Below are positions 7,147 to 16,191 of a stretch of DNA of 64,000 nucleotides, in pieces. Every line of letters starts with the position of its first letter. Position 1 is the stretch's first letter. Both the position numbers and the translations under genes were made by a program. This DNA is from UBA5158 sp040389045 (GTDB lineage: Bacteria > Pseudomonadota > Gammaproteobacteria > DSM-16500): NCBI GenBank assembly GCA_040389045.1, contig JAZKAT010000024.1, positions 1 to 64,000 on the forward strand. The letters are read 5' to 3'. The notes beneath the pieces were generated by a model that made no database searches, was not told the DNA's origin, and was given only the letters and a program-made list of their open reading frames with translations.

Positions 7147-8725
7147 TTTGCTGTCTCCTAGAAAGGAAAATCTGATCGATATCTAAAATTAACACCATTT
7201 CACCTGAACCAATCAGCGCTGTCCCGGAAAAAAATTTATTATCTTTTACTACTTTCGTTAATGGCTTAATGACTACTTCCTGAGTTGAAAGCAGTGCGTC
7301 AACGACTATACCATAACGCTTCTCGTCTTTTTTAATTACAATAACCGGATAACTATTCATAACCTTATATTCAGTAAAAAATAACTTGGCTAAGTGCGTA
7401 ACCGGGATGTCTTCCCCTTGATAGACGATGGCATTTAAATTTAACATACCTTTAATTTCATCCGCGGTAACTGTTAATAAACGTTCTATGCTTTTAATGG
7501 GTACGGCATAAATTTGGTCTTTCACCATCACGAATAAAACCTTGATCACCGCCAAGGTAAGCGGAATGCGTATAAAGAAGCTGGTGCCTTTGCCGGCCTG
7601 GGAACTAACCTGGACCGAGCCCCCAATAGACTCAATTTTTTGTTTAACAATGGATAAACCCAAGCCCCTCCCGGAAATACTAGTAACTTTTCTCGTGGTG
7701 GAAATTCCCTTGAAGATGGTGTTAACGACTTCCTCATCCGAAGCTGTGGGTTGAATAAGATTTTTTTTGATAGCCACATCTTTAATTCTGGGAAGATCAA
7801 GGCCTTGACCATCATCGCTAACTTCAATTACCACAAATTCCTTGTCGCGTCTGGCGCTAAGTAAAATGGTGGAATGAGTGGTTTGCTTAGTTTTATTTCG
7901 AAGATCATTCGTTTCCAAGCCATGGTCCACCGCGTTTCTTACCAGATGCGTCAACGACTCGCCAAGCTCGTCAATAAGGGAACGGTCCAGTTCAATTTCC
8001 CCACCTTCAATTTTCAAATCGATTTCTTTATGTTGCTCTTTAGCCAGGTCTCTCACCATACGAGGAAATCGGCTGAATAAAAACTCGATGGGCACTAATC
8101 TTACTTGCATGACATTATATTGCAAATCAGAAATGTATCGTCCCAAATGATCGACTGCCGCGGTTAATTCATAATTGTTAATACTTTCCCGCAACAGTTC
8201 CAGTTTAATCCGGCTAACCAGTAATTCTTCTACTAATTTCATTAAAATATCTAAACGATCGACTTTAACTTCAATCGTTTTAAGTTTTTCGATCTTGGGA
8301 ATAGTAATTTTTTTGTTTGGCGTTGCTTGCTGCAAATCTTCTTTATCACTGATCAAAATATTACGTACACGATCACTTAATTCACTAGTATCTAATTCAC
8401 TTTCATTTTTAGTAATTTCTTTTAAGGAGGAAGTTAACGCATCAAAACTTTCGAATAATATATCGGTGCAAGATGCCAAGGGAAAATTTTCATTGCGTAT
8501 TGCGTCTAATACATCTTCCATGGCATGACATAATTGCGCCATTTGATTTAAATTCATGGTGGCGCTCATGCTTTTAAGCGTGTGTACCGATCTGAAAACA
8601 TTATAAAGCGAAGCCATATCCTCAGGATTTTTTTCTAATTGTAATAGTGCTGAATTCATATTTTTAATATGAGTGGTTGATTCATTAAGAAATGCATCTT
8701 TGTGTTTTCTAAAAAAATCATCCAT
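7118..8725 (-). CDS. cheA: CheA histidine kinase lacking the P2 domain
   Basis: A 535-residue CheA. P1/Hpt comes first (1-105) with H48 in SVHTLKS, then P3 dimerisation (about 150-215), the P4 ATPase (N-box HLVRNAVDHGLE, G-box GRGLGLSIVKQ) and a C-terminal CheW-like P5 (about 390-525). The CheY/CheB-docking P2 domain is missing: only about 45 linker residues separate P1 and P3. The gene follows cheY by 14 bp and overlaps the CheC-like gene. It should phosphorylate the CheY at 8740-9108 and perhaps the receivers of the hybrid kinase. Confidence 0.93.
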   Translation of the reverse strand: MDDFFRKHKDAFLNESTTHIKNMNSALLQLEKNPEDMASLYNVFRSVHTLKSMSATMNLNQMAQLCHAMEDVLDAIRNENFPLASCTDILFESFDALTSSLKEITKNESELDTSELSDRVRNILISDKEDLQQATPNKKITIPKIEKLKTIEVKVDRLDILMKLVEELLVSRIKLELLRESINNYELTAAVDHLGRYISDLQYNVMQVRLVPIEFLFSRFPRMVRDLAKEQHKEIDLKIEGGEIELDRSLIDELGESLTHLVRNAVDHGLETNDLRNKTKQTTHSTILLSARRDKEFVVIEVSDDGQGLDLPRIKDVAIKKNLIQPTASDEEVVNTIFKGISTTRKVTSISGRGLGLSIVKQKIESIGGSVQVSSQAGKGTSFFIRIPLTLAVIKVLFVMVKDQIYAVPIKSIERLLTVTADEIKGMLNLNAIVYQGEDIPVTHLAKLFFTEYKVMNSYPVIVIKKDEKRYGIVVDALLSTQEVVIKPLTKVVKDNKFFSGTALIGSGEMVLILDIDQIFLSRRQQNEWRAADAI

Positions 8726-8739
8726 ATTGAAAAAATACC

Positions 8740-9108
8740 TTATACTAAGTGCTGATCAATAATTTTAAGAATATTATCTTTATCAAAAGGCTTTTCGATG
8801 TAATCTCTGGCACCCAGCTTTTTGCATTCCTCAACCACAGCGGTTTGCCCAACAGAAGTCAACATGATAACCTTCACTTTGGGATAAAATTCTTTAAGAT
8901 CTTTTAAAACTTCAATCCCCTCAAATTCATTGTCTCTCATCACAATATCCAGCAAGACTAAATCCGGGTGGATTTTCTTTAATAATTCAGCCGCCGTTAC
9001 CTTGCCATCTGCTTCATATATTTCAAGAGGAGGGGTATGTTGCGCTAAGGCTTCCTTCAAAATACCTCTCATAAATGCGGAATCATCAACAATCAATATG
9101 GTTTTCAT
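8740..9108 (-). CDS. cheY: CheY-type response regulator
   Basis: A 122-residue single receiver domain. It has the acidic pocket VDDS (8-9), phospho-acceptor D54 in VLLDIVM, the switch residue region IMLTSVG and K in YIEKPF. No output domain is present. Its start overlaps the CheW stop by four bases, and cheA follows. Whether it acts on a flagellar motor, on pili or on another response cannot be told; no flagellar genes are in the window. Confidence 0.92.
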   Translation of the reverse strand: MKTILIVDDSAFMRGILKEALAQHTPPLEIYEADGKVTAAELLKKIHPDLVLLDIVMRDNEFEGIEVLKDLKEFYPKVKVIMLTSVGQTAVVEECKKLGARDYIEKPFDKDNILKIIDQHLV

Positions 9109-9698
9109 GTTTTCTTCCTATCGGTAAGGTCAGTGTTATTTTTCTTTTTCGTAAGTTTACTTTCACCCAGTGTTTCTTCCTCAAAAGAATTTTTATTTTG
9201 TTTTTGGTGCGTAAGACTTGCCAAGCGAATAAGTTCATCTTCAGAAAGAACTTTAGTCACGTCCAATAGAATGATAAGCCGCGAATCATGCGTGATGACC
9301 CCATACACATAATCTTCCTGGATCTTAGCCATCAATTGTGGCGGCGCTTTTATATCGGACTCTTGTATCCGTAAAACTTCCATGACTTCATTAACCATTA
9401 AGCCAAATAAATTTCCTTCCTGTTTGACTATGACTATATGCTTGGAGGGCTCTTCTTCTGTGGGCAGTGAAAATCTGGCCCTGACATCAATAATGGCAAC
9501 AATATCACCTCTTACATTGATCAACCCCCTGATAAAGTCGGGAGAGTCTGGAATCGGCGTAATGTTACCTATTTTAATGATTTCCTGAACGGCGTTAATG
9601 GGAACGCCAAATTCTTCATCGCCCACACGAAAAACAATCAACTGAATAATCTGCTGTTTTTCTTTAGTAGACGCCAATACAGATTTTTCTTCCATCAT
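9105..9698 (-). CDS. cheW: CheW coupling protein with a long C-terminal tail
   Basis: A 197-residue protein. A CheW domain at about 15-155 carries FGVPINAVQEI, ITPIPDSPDFIRGLINVRG and LFGLMVNEVMEV, which link receptors to CheA. After it comes a polar tail of about 40 residues rich in Lys, Asn and Glu, longer than usual. It follows the receptor gene by 8 bp and overlaps cheY by 4 bp. Confidence 0.92.
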   Translation of the reverse strand: MMEEKSVLASTKEKQQIIQLIVFRVGDEEFGVPINAVQEIIKIGNITPIPDSPDFIRGLINVRGDIVAIIDVRARFSLPTEEEPSKHIVIVKQEGNLFGLMVNEVMEVLRIQESDIKAPPQLMAKIQEDYVYGVITHDSRLIILLDVTKVLSEDELIRLASLTHQKQNKNSFEEETLGESKLTKKKNNTDLTDRKKT

Positions 9699-9706
9699 CC
9701 GTCTCC

Positions 9707-12700
9707 TTAAACAGCCGCAGATTCATTTCCCGCAGCCACCTTAAATCGTTTCAACGCTGTTCTAAGTTCTTCTGCCAGGTTAGATAAATTCTGCGCGGAA
9801 GATGTCATTTGTTGCATGCCGGCGGTTTGTTGCTGAATAGAAGAAGACATTTGTTCCGCGCCTATGGCTGCCTGCTCTGAGGTAGTAGCAATTTCTTCCG
9901 TGGTTTTAGCAACGGCTTGAGCGCCTTTGGCCTGTTCAGAAGTTGCAGTAGAAATTTCCTGTGCTTTGGCGGTAATTTCCTGAGTACCCGAACCGATTTG
10001 ATCGAGAATTCCTAGCGCCTGGTTAACAATATCAATGGACTCTGTTACCTGTTGCGTACCAATGGTCATGCCGCCTACTACCTGGGCCGTAGACTCTACA
10101 ATTGAATTCACCATGCCTTCAATCTGTACCGCGGCTTTTTTGGTGCCTTCCGCCAGTTTTCTAATTTCATCGGCTACCACTGCAAAACCTCGGCCAGCTT
10201 CACCGGCGCGCGCTGCTTCGATCGCGGCATTAAGCGCCAACAAGTTGGTTTGATCTGCGATATCTTTGGTGGTACCTACGATCACACCAATTTCTTTAGC
10301 GCGTTTATCTAAATCTTTTACCGTACCGGTATTGGCTTTCACGATATCATCGATAGAACTTAATCGAGTCGCTGCCTGTTTACCCGCTTCCGTACCGCGA
10401 TTAGCGAGCTTGGCTGCTTCCTGTGTTACCTCTGCTGCAGAACGCGCGTTGGCCGCACCTTGTTGAATCGATTTAGACAAGTCGGTAACAATACGTGTAC
10501 TGGCTTCCAGTTTTTTGGCTTGATCTTTCGCGCCTACCGCGATCTGCTGGGTAGTCATGGCCGCTTGCGATAGCGTGGTACTAACTTGTTGCGATGATTT
10601 AGCTAATTGCCCCGAAGCGTTCGCCACTTTCATGGAACTATCGGTGGCTAAGCGAATTAACGCGCCCAAATCATCGAACGATTTATTAAGAGCGTCAGAT
10701 AACGTTTTGATATCGCCTTGCGTTTCAATTAGCACACGCTGTGATACGTCCCCTTGCGAAAGCGCAACTGCTAAACGAATAACTTCTTGTACCGGCGTCG
10801 CAATAGAATTGATAAGGTTATTTAACGTATCCACAATATCTTTCCAGCTGCCACCTACCCCTTCGACTTTAGCACGTTCATCTAAACGGCCTTCTCTACC
10901 CGCTACTTGCGCAACACGCGACACTTCACTGGCTAAACGATTTAAATCATCCACCATCTTGTTAAGCGTTTCTTTCAACTGTAATACTTCGCCTTGCGCC
11001 TCAACCGTGATTTTTTGGGTCAAGTCACCCGCGCTAATAGCCGTCGCCACTTTGGCAATGTTACGCACCTGACTGGTTAAGTTTGCTGCCATCGCGTTGA
11101 CTCGGGCAGTTAATTCTTTCCACGTACCTGCTACGCCAAGTACTTCCGCCTGACCGCCTAACTTTCCTTCCGTCCCTACTTCTTTTGCAACACGTGTTAC
11201 TTCGGCCGCGAATATATTAAGATTGTCCACCATCTTATTAATCGTTTCTTTTAATTGTAAAATTTCGCCGCGTACTTCTACCGTAATTTTTTGATTCAAA
11301 TCGCCATTAGCAACCGCCGTGGTGACTTGTGCAATGTTTCGCACTTGACCGGTTAAGTTAGCGGCCATTGCATTCACATTATCGGTCAATTCTTTCCAAG
11401 TGCCGGTTACCCCAGGCACGCCTGCTTGACCACCTAATTTGCCATCGGTACCTACTTCTTTAGCAACACGCGTTACTTCCGAGGCGAAAATAGTGAGACT
11501 ATCCACCATCTTATTAATGGTATCTTTCAGTTGCAGCACTTCGCCCTGGGCTTCTACTGTAATCTTTTGTGATAAATCACCTTTAGCAACACCGGTTGCC
11601 ACTTGCGCAATGTTACGTACCTGGCTGGTTAAGTTGGCTGCCATCGCGTTAACGCGTGCGGTTAATTCTTTCCACGTGCCCGCTACGCCGGGCACTTCCG
11701 CCTGCCCGCCCAGCTTGCCTTCCGTTCCTACTTCTTTTGCAACACGCGTTACTTCCGCCGCGAAAATATTGAGGTTATCCACCATTTTGTTAATCGTTTC
11801 TTTCAGCTGCAAAATTTCGCCGCGTACTTCTACCGTAATTTTTTGATTAAGATCACCATTTGCAACTGCCATGGTAACTTGCGCAATGTTACGCACCTGG
11901 CCGGTTAAGTTTGCGGCCATGGCGTTCACATTATCGGTCAACTCTTTCCACGTACCCGTCACACCTGGCACACCGGCCTGACCGCCTAATTTGCCGTCGG
12001 TACCTACTTCTTTCGCAACACGCGTTACTTCCGCGGCAAAAATAGTGAGACTGTCCACCATCTTGTTAATGGTATCTTTCAACTGCAGTACTTCGCCTTG
12101 CGCTTCTACCGTAATTTTCTGGGCCAGATCGCCTTTCGCAACTGCGGTAGCCACCTGCGCAATATTACGCACCTGACCCGTCAAGTTGGCGGCCATTGCG
12201 TTTACATTATCGGTTAACTCTTTCCAGGTACCGGTTACACCAGGCACCACTGCCTGTCCACCCAGTTTCCCTTCCGTTCCTACTTCTTTCGCAACACGCG
12301 TTACTTCGCCGGAAAACGCTCGGAGGTTATCCACCATCTTGTTAATCGTGTCTTTTAATTCTAATACTTCGCCGCGTACATCGACGGTAATTTTTTGATT
12401 GAGATCGCCATTTGCTACCGCCGTAGTAACCTGTGCAATGTTACGCACCTGGTTGGTCAAGTTGGCCGCCATGGCGTTTACATTATCGGTTAATTCTTTC
12501 CACGTTCCAGTTACACCGGGCACGACAGCCTGGCCGCCAAGTTCACCTTCCGTTCCTACTTCTTTCGCAACACGCGTTACTTCGCCGGAAAACGCTCGGA
12601 GGTTATCCACCATCTTGTTAATCGTATTTTTCAACTCTAAAACTTCACCTCTTACATCAACGACAATTTTTTGGGTTAAATCGCCAGTCGCCACAGCCGT

Positions 12701-13417
12701 GGTTACTTGAGCAATATTACGTACTTGATTGGTCAGGTTGGCCGCCATTGCATTTACATTATCCGTTAATTCTTTCCACGTCCCAGTCACACCCGGTACC
12801 GCTGCTTGGCCGCCTAGCTTACCTTCGGTACCTACTTCTTTCGCAACACGGGTTACTTCACCAGAGAATGATCTTAAGTTATCAACCATCTTGTTGATGG
12901 TATTTTTTAATTCTAATACTTCGCCTCTTACATCAACGCTGATCTTCTGGGTAAGATCGCCATTTGCCACTGCGGTAGTCACCTGAGCAATACTGCGCAC
13001 CTGACCGGTCAAGTTGGCCGCCATTGCATTCACATTGTCAGTGAGTTCTTTCCAGGTTCCCGTAACACCTGTTACCGCTGCCTGCCCTCCCAACTTACCT
13101 TCCGTACCTACTTCACGGGCAACACGTGTTACTTCCGTGGTGAAGGTATTTAAACTTTCCATCATGCCATTATAGGAATCCGCTATCTCGCCAAAAATAT
13201 CATAACGCTGTCTGCGTAATCTTTTGGTGAGATCACCTCGTCTCACTGCTTCAATAGCATCTAAAAGATTACGTAATTGTTTTTCAATTTGGGTATTTTT
13301 ACTATCAAATAATTCATCGCTGATGCGCTGACCTTTTTCAGTCACCACAATATCTACATCATCCTGGTTTAAACGTGATTTTTTGGGAGAATTTTTTTTG
13401 GGCTTGTCAATTGCCAT
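9707..13417 (-). CDS. Soluble chemoreceptor with a nine-unit poly-HAMP array
   Basis: A 1236-residue methyl-accepting chemotaxis protein without transmembrane segments or a ligand domain. After a basic N-terminus and a HAMP-like segment (45-100), nine near-identical 92-residue units follow (about 104-930), each marked by EVGTEG or EVGTDG, G-W-K-E/D, AMAANLT and an NKMVD motif. The last unit is more divergent. The C-terminus (about 960-1225) is a full signalling hairpin with the tip NLLALNAAIEAARAGEAG. Poly-HAMP arrays of this kind are known from group III (Nik1-like) osmosensing kinases. No CheR-binding pentapeptide ends the protein. Confidence 0.92.
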   Translation of the reverse strand: MAIDKPKKNSPKKSRLNQDDVDIVVTEKGQRISDELFDSKNTQIEKQLRNLLDAIEAVRRGDLTKRLRRQRYDIFGEIADSYNGMMESLNTFTTEVTRVAREVGTEGKLGGQAAVTGVTGTWKELTDNVNAMAANLTGQVRSIAQVTTAVANGDLTQKISVDVRGEVLELKNTINKMVDNLRSFSGEVTRVAKEVGTEGKLGGQAAVPGVTGTWKELTDNVNAMAANLTNQVRNIAQVTTAVATGDLTQKIVVDVRGEVLELKNTINKMVDNLRAFSGEVTRVAKEVGTEGELGGQAVVPGVTGTWKELTDNVNAMAANLTNQVRNIAQVTTAVANGDLNQKITVDVRGEVLELKDTINKMVDNLRAFSGEVTRVAKEVGTEGKLGGQAVVPGVTGTWKELTDNVNAMAANLTGQVRNIAQVATAVAKGDLAQKITVEAQGEVLQLKDTINKMVDSLTIFAAEVTRVAKEVGTDGKLGGQAGVPGVTGTWKELTDNVNAMAANLTGQVRNIAQVTMAVANGDLNQKITVEVRGEILQLKETINKMVDNLNIFAAEVTRVAKEVGTEGKLGGQAEVPGVAGTWKELTARVNAMAANLTSQVRNIAQVATGVAKGDLSQKITVEAQGEVLQLKDTINKMVDSLTIFASEVTRVAKEVGTDGKLGGQAGVPGVTGTWKELTDNVNAMAANLTGQVRNIAQVTTAVANGDLNQKITVEVRGEILQLKETINKMVDNLNIFAAEVTRVAKEVGTEGKLGGQAEVLGVAGTWKELTARVNAMAANLTSQVRNIAKVATAISAGDLTQKITVEAQGEVLQLKETLNKMVDDLNRLASEVSRVAQVAGREGRLDERAKVEGVGGSWKDIVDTLNNLINSIATPVQEVIRLAVALSQGDVSQRVLIETQGDIKTLSDALNKSFDDLGALIRLATDSSMKVANASGQLAKSSQQVSTTLSQAAMTTQQIAVGAKDQAKKLEASTRIVTDLSKSIQQGAANARSAAEVTQEAAKLANRGTEAGKQAATRLSSIDDIVKANTGTVKDLDKRAKEIGVIVGTTKDIADQTNLLALNAAIEAARAGEAGRGFAVVADEIRKLAEGTKKAAVQIEGMVNSIVESTAQVVGGMTIGTQQVTESIDIVNQALGILDQIGSGTQEITAKAQEISTATSEQAKGAQAVAKTTEEIATTSEQAAIGAEQMSSSIQQQTAGMQQMTSSAQNLSNLAEELRTALKRFKVAAGNESAAV

Positions 13418-13445
13418 GAGATTAACCCTCTACCATATTAGTTTT

Positions 13446-14456
13446 TTACGGTTTCAACCCCTTAACCATGCGCAGTAAATCTTTGGCGTTGCCCAAAATA
13501 TTCTTCAACGCATCTTTCTGCCCTTCTGTGAGTGGGCCCAATTGCTCGTCATTAATTAATTCTGAAAATTTAATAATTGGGTCCAGGGCCATACTTAATG
13601 TTTGAGACAGATTAGTTAAAAATTCGTTTTTAAAATGGCTTTTTTCATGCATTAATATTTTTTGTTCTTCGTGCACCAGATTAATTCTTATTTGTTCTTC
13701 CAGTTGCTTCTTTTTAGTAATATCTTTCACAATAAATAAAAATCCAGCGGCATGGCCTGCTTCATCCTTGCGAACACTCATCATGATAGCCGCGGAAAAA
13801 CGTTCACCACTTTTGCGAATATGCTCAAATTCTTTTTCGGCTTTGCCTTTATCCAAAACACTTTCCATAAAGGTTTTAACACGACCCGATTGATTATCTT
13901 CAGGAACATAGAGCACACTGATATTTTTCCCAGTCATTTCAGTTTTATCAAAACCATAATTATGTTTTGCGCCGGCATTCCAGGTTAAAATCGTCCCATC
14001 TAAATCAGTGGCAATGATAGAATATTCTACTGAGCTTTCTAAAATATTATTGAGAAAAATAGTGGCGTCAGTCAGCTCAATGTTTTTCTTATGTAATTGT
14101 TTTTCCGCATACTTGCGCGCGGTAATATCATCCATGAAAATAAAAACAGAAGATTTATCGGCAAACGAAAATATTTGCTGTTCGTAAATATAAGTCAAAA
14201 ATTCAACTTCGCGAAAGAAGACGACGAATTCGCCCGGGACTTTATCCAGGTTACCAAGTTGATCCATTAATCCTATTAAAACCGGATGTTTGGATTTCAC
14301 CGTGAGTAGATTAGGAAACTGGGCGCGGGCAGCTAAATTGAAATAAATAATTTCTCCAGCTAAATTTATTTCAATAATGGGTTTCGGGTTCCATTCGGCA
14401 AAATTATGCAAATGGTTCTTAGAATTAACCTCGTAGTTATCAGAAGTATTTCCCAT
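13446..14456 (-). CDS. PAS-PAS protein with a degenerate kinase dimerisation segment
   Basis: A 336-residue soluble protein. Two PAS domains (about 20-125 and 135-260, the second ending in the usual DITKKK) lead into a coiled helix and a segment resembling HisKA. Where kinases have SHELRTPL this protein has SQTLSMAL, so the phosphorylatable His is replaced by Gln, and no ATPase domain follows. The start at 14456 is chosen for AAAGGA 8 bases upstream; the frame extends to 14555. As first gene of the operon it may sense redox or a ligand and tune the receptor array or the hybrid kinase. Confidence 0.8.
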   Translation of the reverse strand: MGNTSDNYEVNSKNHLHNFAEWNPKPIIEINLAGEIIYFNLAARAQFPNLLTVKSKHPVLIGLMDQLGNLDKVPGEFVVFFREVEFLTYIYEQQIFSFADKSSVFIFMDDITARKYAEKQLHKKNIELTDATIFLNNILESSVEYSIIATDLDGTILTWNAGAKHNYGFDKTEMTGKNISVLYVPEDNQSGRVKTFMESVLDKGKAEKEFEHIRKSGERFSAAIMMSVRKDEAGHAAGFLFIVKDITKKKQLEEQIRINLVHEEQKILMHEKSHFKNEFLTNLSQTLSMALDPIIKFSELINDEQLGPLTEGQKDALKNILGNAKDLLRMVKGLKP

Positions 14457-14706
14457 TGAACATATCCTTTCGCAAGCCTGTGCTATTAAGATATCAAATT
14501 CAATAAAACGCTCATTTATAAGCCTTTTATGAATAACGGAAAAACATGTAGGCATTTACCAGCTTACTCTCTGGCTATCTATTTCTCAACACACATTAGG
14601 CTGCTTGTAAATAAATAATCAAACACACCAGAAGAGGGGTTATTTTATTCTTTCAAATACTTATTTAATGAATTAATATGACAAAAAAAATCAAAAGAGG
14701 CTCTCT

Positions 14707-16086
14707 ATGACCATTATTTTTCTAGCCGGCACCACCAGTAAGGACGTTAAAGCTGCTTATATCGCCGCGCTGGCAGAACGGATACCCAACAGTATTTATT
14801 TAGACTTAAATAATATTAGTAAGGTCTTCAGTCAGCCCACCACCTCCGAATTTATTGGCATCTATACTTACGAACAACGCATTTTGCGTCCTGGGCATGA
14901 AGCTGTATTGGGCATAGCGCAAGATAATATTCCGCTTGGAAAAGTGGCCTTGTTAGATGGGGATTTTAATTTTGATCTCATGGCTGATTGTGTAATGAAA
15001 AAATTCCCAGCGTTACAGTCAGAGATGATTGCCATTTATCTGCAAACTGAGAATGACGTAGCACCTGCAGCAGAAAGTTTAAGCCGCTTAGTCCAGTCGC
15101 GAATTCTTACGATAGATAGCACAGTGACTATAGAATCAAACCTTACGGCTATTTTGAGATTTGTAGATATAAGTCCTGCTGAAAAAAACCGTGAACCAGG
15201 GATGTTAATTATGGTTGCCGGTGTAGCGGGTACCGCCAAATCTACACACCTTAGAAAAACTTGCGCGCAAATCAGCGACAGCGTTTATATTGATAAAGAT
15301 ACGGTTGCCGTAAGGTTCCTGGATATTGTCAACGAGGGCATGCCTAGTCTTTATTACAATACGCATGTTAAGAGTCAAAGTTATGAAGTCATATTCGCAT
15401 TTGCGGCGGACAATTTAAAATTAAATAAAACAACTTTGCTGGATGGGTGTTTTGGCGATAGATTGACGGGGGCATTGATATCAAACTATCTAGCTACTAG
15501 CAATTATCTTACCAGTATTATGTATTTTCATTGCAGCGGGCCTACTCAGAGAATTAACATTCTGGATAGAAACGTGCAGCGGGATACGGAAAAACTTAAA
15601 AATTTGCCCGAGGATAGAAGAAGTAATTTGCAAAAACATTTAAAAGATTTTTCGCAAATCGATCCTGCCGCTACCGTTCTTTATGTTGATACCGAGCACA
15701 GAGAAGATACGCATGCTAATGTTAAAAAAATTCTTGCTTATTTGCTACAGTCTTCTCTTATTTCATTAAAAATGAATGTGAGAATTATTCCTTATGATGA
15801 AAAAAGCTGCGCGATCACGACCGAAGAAGCGCAAGGTGGTTTAAGCGAATTCCTGGCATTATTGGCAAGAACTATAGCGAATGATCAGCGTAGGCAAAAT
15901 GACGCGCTAATACGACATATATATAAGAAATCATCACTTGTCACTTCTCGAAATAGTATTTGGAGAGTAGATCCAACTTCGATGGCTGATTACACGGGAT
16001 TAAAATTACCATCAGGTAATAACCATCAATGGCCAGATAATGGGTCTCATCAAGATTTACCGGCGAATTATCGACATCGCCGTTAG
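14707..16086 (+). CDS. Tandem P-loop-like protein with degenerate Walker A motifs
   Basis: A 459-residue protein made of two related halves. Each begins with a hydrophobic strand and a loop (FLAGTTSKD at 5-13; MVAGVAGTAKST at 169-180), then a strand with D (IYLDLNN; VYIDKDT), and later LLDGDF or LLDGCF. The first loop lacks Lys; the second has Ala where the Walker A Gly before Lys is expected (A177-K178-S179-T180). The fold resembles AAA_33/zeta-type small-molecule kinases. A C-terminal region (about 350-459) has no recognised domain. It is divergent from the chemosensory operon. A secreted effector is possible but unsupported. Confidence 0.6.
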   Translation: MTIIFLAGTTSKDVKAAYIAALAERIPNSIYLDLNNISKVFSQPTTSEFIGIYTYEQRILRPGHEAVLGIAQDNIPLGKVALLDGDFNFDLMADCVMKKFPALQSEMIAIYLQTENDVAPAAESLSRLVQSRILTIDSTVTIESNLTAILRFVDISPAEKNREPGMLIMVAGVAGTAKSTHLRKTCAQISDSVYIDKDTVAVRFLDIVNEGMPSLYYNTHVKSQSYEVIFAFAADNLKLNKTTLLDGCFGDRLTGALISNYLATSNYLTSIMYFHCSGPTQRINILDRNVQRDTEKLKNLPEDRRSNLQKHLKDFSQIDPAATVLYVDTEHREDTHANVKKILAYLLQSSLISLKMNVRIIPYDEKSCAITTEEAQGGLSEFLALLARTIANDQRRQNDALIRHIYKKSSLVTSRNSIWRVDPTSMADYTGLKLPSGNNHQWPDNGSHQDLPANYRHRR

Positions 16087-16191
16087 TGACCATTAAGTTC
16101 CATGAGGTTTTAAGCTAGTAAAATCAATAATCTGTTGCGAAAAAATCCTGTCCCATACAAAATACATGATGAGGCAGGAAGGATGATAACA

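Noticed and set aside
9707..13417. Regular DNA repetition with several long open frames on the opposite strand
   Set aside because: The repeats encode the HAMP units; spacing is 276 bp with coding-type divergence, so this is not a CRISPR array, and the opposite-strand frames are shadows of the repeated codons.
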